5,852 bases of DNA from Chitinophagaceae bacterium (lineage in GTDB: Bacteria; Bacteroidota; Bacteroidia; Chitinophagales; Chitinophagaceae). The stretch covers positions 1-5,852 of the forward strand of contig DMRT01000060.1 in NCBI GenBank assembly GCA_003455235.1, read 5' to 3'. Below the pieces are notes generated by a model. It saw nothing but the letters and a program-made list of their open reading frames with translations. It was not told the DNA's origin and searched no databases. The translations under genes were made by a program, and so were the position numbers. Each line of letters starts with the position of its first letter. Position 1 is the first letter of the stretch. Below, piece by piece: positions 1-5,682 of this stretch.

Positions 1-738
1 CATGTGGCCGCTAACTGGCTTACCAGTTATCACTTCCCCGATTTTGCCTTTCCGGGCGCTTTGGTGGTATGGTCAGGAGGCAACGAAAAGGTGGATTACA
101 CGGCTTCGGTGATGCCGCAGAATGTAGCCGGATGGGTACCTGCCACTGCTTCTATGGTAGATGGAAAACCCGTGGGTGATCATTCAGTGGATGGAAAGAA
201 TACCTACCTGAATGTGATCTTCTCCAATACAAGTTTGCGCATACCGGCCGCCGGCGATCCGCTTCCATCAGAAAATCACGATGTGGCACTTATCAAGATC
301 AACTCGGTGCCATCGCTTTCGAAAGTTACCATGAAAGATAACTACGCATCGGTAAAACCGGGCCAGACCGTAACGGTGATGGGTTTCCCGGGTGTGGCAC
401 CGGAACAATACGTGGTTCGAAAATCCAACGATGTATTTAACCGCAATGCCAAGGTAACCACTGTGCCAACGGTAACAGTAACCACCGGCAATATCGGAAG
501 GGTTATCCCGGCTTCATCCGACAAGAACCTTACCTACAGTTCGTTTGGTGATGCCTACCAGCTTACCATCAATGCCACCGGCGCCGGCAACAGCGGTGGG
601 CCTATGTTTGACGATGAAGGAAACGTGATCGGCATTTTCTTCGCCGGTAAATCCGACGCCGGGGGAACGCAGATCTCATTTGCCGTACCCATTAAGTACG
701 GATTGGAGCTGATGGGAATAACCAAGGTGAACAAATAG
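1..738 (+). CDS. Trypsin-like serine protease (Trypsin_2/S1C-type), 5' end missing
   Basis: This is the C-terminal part of a chymotrypsin-fold serine protease that enters from the left edge. The reading frame is open from base 1 and reads H-V-A-A-N-W. The His at bases 1-3 fits the catalytic His of the usual TAAHV-type motif. The GTG at 4-6 is therefore an internal Val, not a start. The catalytic Asp lies in HDVALIKI (codon 280-282) and the nucleophile Ser in GAGNSGGP (codon 592-594), followed by the typical GNVIGI strand. So the full triad appears to be present and the enzyme is probably active. The protein ends about 47 residues after the Ser, so there is no PDZ domain on the C-terminal side, unlike DegP/HtrA. 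The N-terminal part, including any signal peptide or fused domain, is outside the window, so location cannot be seen. It lies 31 nt upstream of a kinase gene on the same strand and is probably in the same operon. Substrate is unknown. Confidence 0.88.
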   Translation, partial: HVAANWLTSYHFPDFAFPGALVVWSGGNEKVDYTASVMPQNVAGWVPATASMVDGKPVGDHSVDGKNTYLNVIFSNTSLRIPAAGDPLPSENHDVALIKINSVPSLSKVTMKDNYASVKPGQTVTVMGFPGVAPEQYVVRKSNDVFNRNAKVTTVPTVTVTTGNIGRVIPASSDKNLTYSSFGDAYQLTINATGAGNSGGPMFDDEGNVIGIFFAGKSDAGGTQISFAVPIKYGLELMGITKVNK

Positions 739-769
739 ACATAAACCAACCAGCCTGTTTCAACCTGCA

Positions 770-1975
770 ATGAAATTTGGTGACGGGCATATTACTGAAA
801 TCTCCGGCTACCGCCTGACCGACAGAATAGGGTCAGGCGGTATGGGAGATGTATATAAAGCATACAACGCCGCCTTGGACCGTTGGGCAGCCGTTAAGAT
901 CCTTCACAAAAAAGAAATGGCCGAACGGTTCCGCAATGAAGCTTATATACAATCTTCCGTAAGTCATCCCAATATTGCAAACCTGTATGAATACCAGGTT
1001 ACAGGTGAAACAGCCTGTATTATCATGGAATATGTGGAGGGTGAAACACTGGATGGATACCTGCACCGAAAGGGTAGAATTGCCGGACCGGAAGCTGAAC
1101 AGATCGTCGGGCAGGTTGCATCTGCACTGGCATACCTGCACAGCCGTGATATTCTTCACCGCGATATTAAACCGCAGAATTTTAAAATACAGCCGGGGGG
1201 GAAAGTAACTATGCTTGATTTCGGGATTGCAAAAAACAAATACTCTCCCAAACTTACCCAGCAGGGATTTATAGTGGGAACCGCCGAGTACATGGCACCC
1301 GAACAATTCCAGCAGCAGGTAGATAAGAAATCGGATGTGTGGAGCCTGGGCGTGCTCACGTATGAACTGGTGACCGGCTTTATGCCCTTTGAGGCCGATA
1401 ACCCCATTACCATGCGGCATAAAATTGAGAAAGGAATATTCACTGACCCGGCGATCCTGGTGCCCGGGGTATCCGTGAAGATCAGACAGGTGATTGAAAA
1501 AAGTCTGCGCCCGGCCGTTGCACAGCGCAGCAGTGCAGCAGAAATTGCGGCGTTGCTGGGTAATGCATCCGGCCAGGAAGAACCGGCCGCCCGGATGCAT
1601 TCATTCCTGCAGGAAAAAAAGAAGCCACTGATTATTGCGGGGGCATTATTGACGCTGGTACTGATCATTGTGGTTGCTTCGGGTGGCTCCGGTACCAATA
1701 GTGCAGCAACGGGAAGCAGCAATAACAGCGATACTATTGTTCAACAGGAAGCTGACGTCCGGAAGCTAACCATTGATGTACCCAATGCGCCGGATGCAAT
1801 GATTGTATTTCCCGACGGGAGTACAAAAAAACTTCCGTACGAAATCGTGGGGAAAGAAGGCGAAAACTTCCGGTTTACGTTACAGGCAGAAGGATATCTT
1901 CCCCGTATGGTGGAAGTCCCGATCACCAGCAGCCAGCGGTCGTACCAGTATAATCTTGAAAAAATAGAAAAATAA
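770..1975 (+). CDS. Transmembrane Hanks-type Ser/Thr protein kinase with PEGA-like C-terminal domain
   Basis: A 401-residue membrane kinase of the PknB-like family, expected to phosphorylate Ser/Thr on cytoplasmic proteins. The kinase domain covers about residues 14-265 and has every catalytic element: Gly-loop GSGGMGDV (21-28), Lys43 in AVK, alphaC Glu57, HRDIKPQN (130-137), DFG (150-152), APE (176-178), Asp189 and Arg253. Likely activation-loop phospho-sites are Thr163 and Thr171. A Lys cluster (283-285) precedes one membrane helix at about 287-303, which puts the kinase inside and the C-terminus outside. After a Gly/Ser/Asn-rich spacer (304-322), residues 332-399 form a beta-rich domain with the G-E...L-A-E-G-Y-L-P pattern of PEGA domains; no PASTA repeats are seen. 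The start ATG lies just before the kinase domain and has no Shine-Dalgarno sequence. The gene ends 2 nt before the phosphatase gene. Its ligand and substrates are unknown. Confidence 0.94.
   Translation: MKFGDGHITEISGYRLTDRIGSGGMGDVYKAYNAALDRWAAVKILHKKEMAERFRNEAYIQSSVSHPNIANLYEYQVTGETACIIMEYVEGETLDGYLHRKGRIAGPEAEQIVGQVASALAYLHSRDILHRDIKPQNFKIQPGGKVTMLDFGIAKNKYSPKLTQQGFIVGTAEYMAPEQFQQQVDKKSDVWSLGVLTYELVTGFMPFEADNPITMRHKIEKGIFTDPAILVPGVSVKIRQVIEKSLRPAVAQRSSAAEIAALLGNASGQEEPAARMHSFLQEKKKPLIIAGALLTLVLIIVVASGGSGTNSAATGSSNNSDTIVQQEADVRKLTIDVPNAPDAMIVFPDGSTKKLPYEIVGKEGENFRFTLQAEGYLPRMVEVPITSSQRSYQYNLEKIEK
1195..1201 (+). repeat. G7 homopolymer inside the first kinase gene
   Basis: Seven consecutive G bases encode Pro-Gly-Gly (residues 142-144), between the catalytic HRD loop and the DFG motif. 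Loss of one G brings a TAA into frame at 1206-1208, and gain of one G brings a TGA into frame at 1216-1218. Either slip would therefore remove the DFG motif, the membrane helix and the outer domain. The tract is shorter than most proven phase-variable G tracts. Confidence 0.6.
1628..1678 (+). other. Transmembrane helix of first kinase
   Basis: Codons 287-303 encode an uninterrupted hydrophobic stretch (L-I-I-A-G-A-L-L-T-L-V-L-I-I-V-V-A), preceded by three Lys and followed by a Gly/Ser spacer. By the positive-inside rule this gives a cytoplasmic kinase and a periplasmic or external tail. Confidence 0.9.
1763..1966 (+). other. PEGA-like extracytoplasmic domain of first kinase
   Basis: Codons 332-399 read as alternating hydrophobic beta strands with D-G-S-T-K-K and A-E-G-Y-L-P turns. 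The spacing and the conserved G-Y resemble PEGA domains, which are often found on surface proteins and on the outer side of bacterial Ser/Thr kinases. The signature P-E-G-A residues themselves are absent, so this is a resemblance and not a firm family call. Confidence 0.55.
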
Positions 1976-1980
1976 ACATG
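1973..1980 (+). other. Stop-start junction, kinase 1 to phosphatase
   Basis: The kinase stop TAA (1973-1975) is followed after two bases by the phosphatase ATG (1978-1980). The region just upstream is A-rich (about 1960-1972) with no Shine-Dalgarno motif, as is common in Bacteroidota. A terminating ribosome could restart here, which would keep kinase and phosphatase levels linked; that coupling is an inference from the spacing. Confidence 0.7.
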
Positions 1981-2901
1981 GGCTTGTTCAATCTTTTTGG
2001 AAAAAAAGCAAAGCAGTTGGCGGTGGAGGGAAGCAATGGGCTGGCGGAGACTGGTGGCCTGCATGTAACCGTGCTTTCCGACATGGGTAATATCCGAACC
2101 AACAACGAGGATACCGGAATGTTCTATAAAGTAGCCGACGAAAACATTATCCGCGAAAAAGGATACCTGATGCTGGTGGCCGATGGAATGGGAGGACACA
2201 ATGCCGGCGAAGTGGCCAGCCGCATGGCAGGAGAGATCATCAGCCAGGAATACTTTAACCAGAAGAACAGCGGCACCGTAGAGAAGAATCTGGCAAAAGT
2301 ATTTATCCTGGCGAATAAAAATATTTTTGAAAAGGCAAGGTCGGCACCCCGGTTCAGCGGCATGGGTACCACCTGTACCGCCCTGGTGGTGATCGGTCAA
2401 ACGGTTTATTATGCACACGTGGGCGACAGCCGGGCATACATGCAGAAGGGAGATACGATTGTTCAGATCACCCAGGACCACACTTATGTACAGGAGCTTG
2501 TGAACCAGGGAGAGATCACAGCAGAAGAAGCAGCGGTTCACCCCAAGCGGAATATTCTTACCAATGCCATGGGAACCAAAGCGGACATGAGGGTTGATAC
2601 CGGGAAGTTTTCCCTGCGTTTTGAAGACGGGGATAAACTCCTGATCTGCTCAGACGGATTGTACGATTACCTGAATAATGATGAACTGAAAGAGATATTG
2701 AAAAAGGAAGACCCGAAAAACGCGGCAACGATTATGATCGGCCAGGCAAAGGCAAGGGGAGGTCATGATAATATCACCGTGGTTATTGCTGAACGGGAAG
2801 GAGTGGCCGGCCAGGCGGAAAACGGATTAAAATTAACCCGGGATGCAGAGCTGCCCAAACTTACCAGGGACGCAGATCTGCCAACCGATATTGCTGAATA
2901 A
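1978..2901 (+). CDS. PP2C-family Ser/Thr protein phosphatase
   Basis: A 307-residue PPM/PP2C metal-dependent phosphatase that should remove phosphate from Ser/Thr on the kinases or their targets in the cytoplasm. The family motifs occur in order: SDMGNIRTNNED (34-45), VADGMGGH (67-74) with metal-binding Asp69, GMGTT (128-132), HVGDSRAY (147-154), CSDGLYD (224-230) with Asp226, and GGHDNITVVI (261-270) with Asp264. No membrane helix is present. The first ten residues (GLFNLFGKK after Met) could form a short amphipathic, Lys-flanked helix that rests on the membrane near the kinases. The catalytic domain ends near residue 272 and is followed by a tail with two tandem nine-residue repeats (285-302). 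The gene sits between two kinase genes with 2-nt gaps on both sides, strong evidence for a shared operon. Relatives include Stp/PrpC/PppA, usually about 240-260 residues, so this one has extra N- and C-terminal segments. Confidence 0.95.
   Translation: MGLFNLFGKKAKQLAVEGSNGLAETGGLHVTVLSDMGNIRTNNEDTGMFYKVADENIIREKGYLMLVADGMGGHNAGEVASRMAGEIISQEYFNQKNSGTVEKNLAKVFILANKNIFEKARSAPRFSGMGTTCTALVVIGQTVYYAHVGDSRAYMQKGDTIVQITQDHTYVQELVNQGEITAEEAAVHPKRNILTNAMGTKADMRVDTGKFSLRFEDGDKLLICSDGLYDYLNNDELKEILKKEDPKNAATIMIGQAKARGGHDNITVVIAEREGVAGQAENGLKLTRDAELPKLTRDADLPTDIAE
2830..2883 (+). repeat. Two tandem 27-nt units coding for KLTRDA(E/D)LP in the phosphatase tail
   Basis: Codons 285-293 and 294-302 encode KLTRDAELP and KLTRDADLP. 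The peptides differ at one residue while the DNA differs at many third positions and one Arg codon pair (cgg/agg). The repeat is therefore held at protein level and is not a fresh DNA duplication. Each unit has one Thr in a basic/acidic setting, so it could be a kinase target or a docking peptide; this role is inferred. Confidence 0.8.
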
Positions 2902-2906
2902 ATATG
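2899..2906 (+). other. Stop-start junction, phosphatase to kinase 2
   Basis: The phosphatase stop TAA (2899-2901) is separated by two bases from the ATG of the second kinase (2904-2906). The layout matches the upstream junction and again lacks a Shine-Dalgarno motif, which supports one transcript and possible translational coupling. Confidence 0.7.
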
Positions 2907-4595
2907 ATCGGAGAAAAAATACACAACTACGAAATCACCGCCCACCTGGGCCAGGGAGGAATGGGTAATGTTTACCGGGCCACTGATACCATGCTGGGCC
3001 GGGAAGTGGCATTGAAGATGCTGCATCCGCAGCTGACCATGCAGCCACAGTTCCTCGACCGGTTTAAAAAAGAAGCCCGGGTGCTGGCGCAGTTGCTGCA
3101 CCCCAACATTGCGGTGATCTATAATTTTATTGAACAGGGAGGTAATCATTTTATGGTGATGGAATACGTGGAGGGCACAACACTCGACGACCTGTTGAAA
3201 AAACACCGTGTTCTGCCGGCTGCTTTTATTGTGCCGGTTTTTATACAGGCCCTGGAAGGATTGCAACATGCACACCGGAAAAATATTTTTCACCGCGATA
3301 TCAAACCATCTAATATCATGATCACCCCCGACGGCATGGTGAAGCTGATGGATTTTGGTATCGCAAAGGTGGCCGGCGAACAAAAGATGACACAGGTGAA
3401 TAAAATTGTGGGCACTGTTGAATTCATGGCCCCCGAACTGATACAGGGAAAAGAAGCATCCCATTCATCCGACATTTATGCAACCGGGGTTACTATGTAT
3501 GAACTGCTTTCAGGCAAACTGCCTTTTGAAAGCGATACTGATTTTAATCTGATGCAGGCCATCCTGAAAGAAAGGGTGAAATCGCCCGACAGGCTTAATG
3601 CGTCGGTGCCTAAATCACTTGCCGACATCATCATGAAATCGCTGGAAAAAACCCCGTCTGCCCGCTATGCTGATGCCCGTGCATTTCAGCAGGCCCTTAT
3701 CAGCGCCTTCCCTCATTACCGCGAAATAAACCTGTCGGTACTGTCAGCTCCTGTAACCTCTTTTGCCGGCGTGATGAATCCCACACAGATCAGCAGTGAT
3801 CTTCTTACGGCCGAAGCGATGAAAACAAAAACGGAGATATGGAAGAACCCGGCTGCGATGATGGAAAACGTAACCAACAGTGTGAAGAAAAACAAGAAAA
3901 CCTATTTTCTTGCCGCCGCCGTGCTGATCTTTTTGCTGTTTTTACTGGGAATCATTTTCGATAGGAAACAACCGGATAATAAAATTGCCGGAGCTGAGGT
4001 AAGTGAAGGAAGTAAGAATGTGTCCGGCGATACTAACAGTGTTTCCCTGTCACCGGCTTCAGGGAAGCAGGAGCCGGTAGTGAATAACGAGCCGGTAGTA
4101 CGCAATACACCTGCCCAGGAAGAGAAGCCGGTGACAGAAAAACCCAAAGAAAAGAAAGTGGATGTCATCAGGAATGAACCGGTGGCAAAAAAAGAGGAGA
4201 GTAAAATAACAGTGCCTGTGAGTTCACTGGTGGAGAAAAAAGAAGAAAAAAAGGAAGAGCCCAAAGAAATTTTTATAAAATCTAAACTGGAAGTGGAGCT
4301 TGCCCTTCGTACCGATCTCGGTAATGCAGAGGAACGGAAGGAAATACCGGTCAGTTTTTCCGTCAGCTACCCGGTTACCTATGAAGGCACCACGATCATA
4401 CGTGCAGGTGCGACAGCCACAGGTACTATAAAATTGGGCAGGGTACTCACAGATATCGAGATCAGTTCGGTGACTGCAGCAAACGGCCAGCCAATACGGT
4501 TGAAGGCGGCAAAGGCACACGGAAAACGGAGTGAGATCAGTTCGGACCGAAGTTATACAGCAATCATTTTGCCGGGAACAAAGCTGACTTTTTAA
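2904..4595 (+). CDS. Transmembrane Hanks-type Ser/Thr protein kinase with Pro/Glu/Lys stalk and beta-rich outer domain
   Basis: A 563-residue membrane Ser/Thr kinase. The kinase domain (about 9-268) is complete: Gly-loop GQGGMGNV (16-23), Lys38 in VALK, alphaC Glu57, HRDIKPSN (130-137), DFG (150-152), APE (176-178), Asp190, Arg254; probable activation-loop sites are Thr163 and Thr171. HRD, DFG and APE fall at the same residue numbers as in the upstream kinase, so the two are probably paralogues. A juxtamembrane region (270-330) leads to one membrane helix (about 334-352) with Lys before it and D-R-K after it. Outside the membrane comes a low-complexity stalk (about 388-457) rich in Glu, Lys, Pro and Val with degenerate EPV repeats, then a beta-rich domain (458-563). 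That domain has an I-I-R-A-G-A-T-A-T-G-T-I core, similar to the 'dG-vvip-Ga-a-G-v' pattern of many periplasmic proteins. It has no PASTA, WD40 or TPR repeats. The gene ends 6 nt before the convergent reductase gene. Confidence 0.94.
   Translation: MIGEKIHNYEITAHLGQGGMGNVYRATDTMLGREVALKMLHPQLTMQPQFLDRFKKEARVLAQLLHPNIAVIYNFIEQGGNHFMVMEYVEGTTLDDLLKKHRVLPAAFIVPVFIQALEGLQHAHRKNIFHRDIKPSNIMITPDGMVKLMDFGIAKVAGEQKMTQVNKIVGTVEFMAPELIQGKEASHSSDIYATGVTMYELLSGKLPFESDTDFNLMQAILKERVKSPDRLNASVPKSLADIIMKSLEKTPSARYADARAFQQALISAFPHYREINLSVLSAPVTSFAGVMNPTQISSDLLTAEAMKTKTEIWKNPAAMMENVTNSVKKNKKTYFLAAAVLIFLLFLLGIIFDRKQPDNKIAGAEVSEGSKNVSGDTNSVSLSPASGKQEPVVNNEPVVRNTPAQEEKPVTEKPKEKKVDVIRNEPVAKKEESKITVPVSSLVEKKEEKKEEPKEIFIKSKLEVELALRTDLGNAEERKEIPVSFSVSYPVTYEGTTIIRAGATATGTIKLGRVLTDIEISSVTAANGQPIRLKAAKAHGKRSEISSDRSYTAIILPGTKLTF
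3903..3959 (+). other. Transmembrane helix of second kinase
   Basis: Codons 334-352 encode about 19 mostly hydrophobic residues (Y-F-L-A-A-A-V-L-I-F-L-L-F-L-L-G-I-I-F) after a V-K-K-N-K-K run. This predicts an inward-facing kinase and an outward-facing stalk and C-terminal domain. Confidence 0.92.
4071..4106 (+). repeat. Two 18-nt units coding for EPVVNN/EPVVRN in the kinase 2 stalk
   Basis: An identical 11-base core (gagccggtagt) starts at 4071 and again at 4089, giving Glu-Pro-Val-Val in adjacent six-codon units. Looser copies follow (EKPV near residue 407, EPVA near residue 425). This is typical of a low-complexity stalk that grows and shrinks by slippage and probably spans part of the envelope. 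Confidence 0.7.
4187..4253 (+). other. Two in-frame A-rich slippery heptamers in the kinase 2 stalk
   Basis: In the kinase frame, bases 4187-4193 read A AAA AAA (codons GCA AAA AAA) and bases 4247-4253 read A AAA AAG (codons GAA AAA AAG). The second is the heptamer used for -1 frameshifting in E. coli dnaX. A -1 shift would stop at 4202-4204 for the first site or at 4283-4285 for the second, giving a kinase with the membrane helix but without the outer domain. No convincing downstream hairpin was identified by eye, and Lys-rich coding sequence makes such runs by chance, so function is unproven. Confidence 0.3.
4278..4592 (+). other. Beta-rich C-terminal outer domain of second kinase
   Basis: Codons 459-563 form a compact domain predicted to be mostly beta strand: K-L-E-V-E-L-A-L-R-T-D-L, then V-S-F-S-V-S-Y-P-V-T, I-I-R-A-G-A-T-A-T-G-T-I, I-E-I-S-S-V, and I-I-L-P-G-T-K-L near the end. 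The pattern recalls small periplasmic beta domains with a 'G-vvip-Gt' core. I cannot name a family with certainty. Its place after the stalk suggests it is the sensor or anchor of the kinase. Confidence 0.5.
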
Positions 4596-4601
4596 AAATG
4601 G
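4596..4601. other. Six-base convergent junction between the two operons
   Basis: The kinase 2 stop (TAA 4593-4595, plus strand) and the reductase stop (TAA on the minus strand, bases 4602-4604) face each other with six bases between them. The only symmetry is the 10-bp palindrome tttttaaaaa at 4589-4598, which has no GC stem, so no standard intrinsic terminator is visible. Transcripts from both sides probably overlap at their 3' ends. Confidence 0.75.
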
Positions 4602-5678
4602 TTATTTCACGTCGAAGTCCACCACCACTTTTTCGGTTTTTGGGTGCGACTGGCAGGTGAGGATAAATCCCTGTTCCACTTCATCGTGTTCCAGCCCCCA
4701 GTTTACGTCCATTTCCACTTCACCTTCCAGCAGCTTCGCCTTGCAGGTGCAGCATACACCCCCTTTACAGGCAAAAGGAAGATCGGCCCCTTGCTTCAGG
4801 GCAGCATCGAGAATGCTGTCGTTTCCGGATCCGAGATCGAAATCGAAACTCCTGCCATCCAGTTTAACGGTAATCCTGCTTTTGGGAGCATTGTCAGCCG
4901 GTTGCCGGGTTATCTTTTTGGTTTCCGGTGTTTGCCCGGGTGTGGTGAATAGTTCAAAATGTATCTTCTTCTTATCGATGCCCAGGCCTTCCATAAAGTC
5001 TTTCACACAAAAGATCATTTCTTCCGGGCCGCAAATAAAGATATCGTCTGCATGAAGGTAATCGATCAACCGGTTAAGCTCTGTTAATTTAGAGGTATCG
5101 ATCCTTCCGGAATTGATCGGGGCATCGGTTCTTTCACGACTCAATATGTTGATAAAATGAAAGCGATGGAGATATTTGTTTTTCAGTGCCTCCAGCTCTT
5201 CAAAGAAAATGATAGAATGACGGCCCCGGTTGCCAAATACCAGTGTGAAACGGCTTTTAGATTCGGCCTGCAGTGTGGTTTTTATAATGGAAATGACCGG
5301 TGTAATGCCGCTCCCTGCCGCAAACGCCAGGTAATTCTTTTCGTTTGCACCATTCAGCAATGTATTGAATTTTCCGGTGGGGGGAAGTACATCCAGCTGG
5401 TCATTCACCTTCAGTGCTTCATTTGCAAAGGACGAAAACCTGCCACCCTCCACTTTTTTAATCGCAATGCGCAGTTCACTCTCAAAGGGTGAAGAACAGA
5501 TTGAATAGGAGCGGCGGAGTTCTTCCCCGTTGATTATTTTTTTGATGGTGATGTTCTGCCCCTGTTCAAATAAAAACTCATTCCTGAGCGCTTCGGGTAT
5601 TTCAAAGGCAACAGAAATACAGTCTTCGGTTTCCCGTTTAACGTCTTTTACTTTCAGCGGATGGAAGTGAACTGCCAT
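4602..5678 (-). CDS. paaE: PaaE-like NAD(P)H:FAD/[2Fe-2S] oxidoreductase (phenylacetyl-CoA epoxidase reductase type)
   Basis: A 358-residue flavin/iron-sulfur reductase, close in length and layout to E. coli PaaE (356 residues). PaaE passes electrons from NADPH through FAD and [2Fe-2S] to the PaaABC di-iron monooxygenase, which epoxidises phenylacetyl-CoA in the cytoplasm. The FAD-binding beta-barrel (about 5-105) carries EELRRSYS with the RxYS motif at 56-59. The nucleotide-binding half (about 112-245) has AGSGITP (121-127) and ICGPEEM (215-221). The C-terminal plant-type ferredoxin domain (about 268-356) has the cluster ligands Cys304, Cys309, Cys312 and Cys342 (CX4CX2CX29C) in ACKGGVCCTC; Cys310 is an extra Cys. 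The end VVVDFD is also typical of PaaE. The gene follows a TetR-type gene after 4 nt. No paaABCD gene lies downstream, because the next gene is convergent, so the oxygenase partner is either upstream of the window or elsewhere. A related reductase for another oxygenase is the main alternative. Confidence 0.9.
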   Translation of the reverse strand: MAVHFHPLKVKDVKRETEDCISVAFEIPEALRNEFLFEQGQNITIKKIINGEELRRSYSICSSPFESELRIAIKKVEGGRFSSFANEALKVNDQLDVLPPTGKFNTLLNGANEKNYLAFAAGSGITPVISIIKTTLQAESKSRFTLVFGNRGRHSIIFFEELEALKNKYLHRFHFINILSRERTDAPINSGRIDTSKLTELNRLIDYLHADDIFICGPEEMIFCVKDFMEGLGIDKKKIHFELFTTPGQTPETKKITRQPADNAPKSRITVKLDGRSFDFDLGSGNDSILDAALKQGADLPFACKGGVCCTCKAKLLEGEVEMDVNWGLEHDEVEQGFILTCQSHPKTEKVVVDFDVK

Positions 5679-5682
5679 AAAT

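Noticed and set aside
739..769. Promoter for kinase 1 in the 31-nt gap
   Set aside because: No TTTG (-33) / TAnnTTTG (-7) Bacteroidota promoter pair or other clear element is visible, and the gap is short. Read-through from the protease gene is simpler.
833..1600. Long minus-strand open frame opposite the first kinase (255 residues)
   Set aside because: It lies fully antisense to a kinase gene with intact motifs, has a Cys/His/Phe-rich composition typical of shadow frames, and shows no domain.
1741..2541. Minus-strand open frame of 266 residues across the kinase/phosphatase junction
   Set aside because: Antisense to two well-supported genes and no recognisable motif; composition typical of a shadow frame.
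2763..3464. Minus-strand open frame of 233 residues across the phosphatase/kinase 2 junction
   Set aside because: Antisense shadow of conserved coding sequence, His/Phe-rich, no motif.
4458..4545. 13-base direct repeat gagatcagttcgg at 4458-4470 and 4533-4545
   Set aside because: Both copies encode Glu-Ile-Ser-Ser in frame in the kinase 2 outer domain, with no further similarity around them. Probably chance or shared codon choice, not a mobile or regulatory repeat.
4278..4592. Resemblance of the kinase 2 outer domain to the C-terminal part of conjugation proteins TraM/VirB10
   Set aside because: Only a loose pattern (G-t-G, I-S-S, G-x-x-I-x-L) matches, and there is no other conjugation gene nearby. 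It is more likely a generic beta domain.
4589..4598. Palindrome tttttaaaaa as a bidirectional terminator
   Set aside because: It has no GC-rich stem and no loop, so it would not form a stable hairpin.
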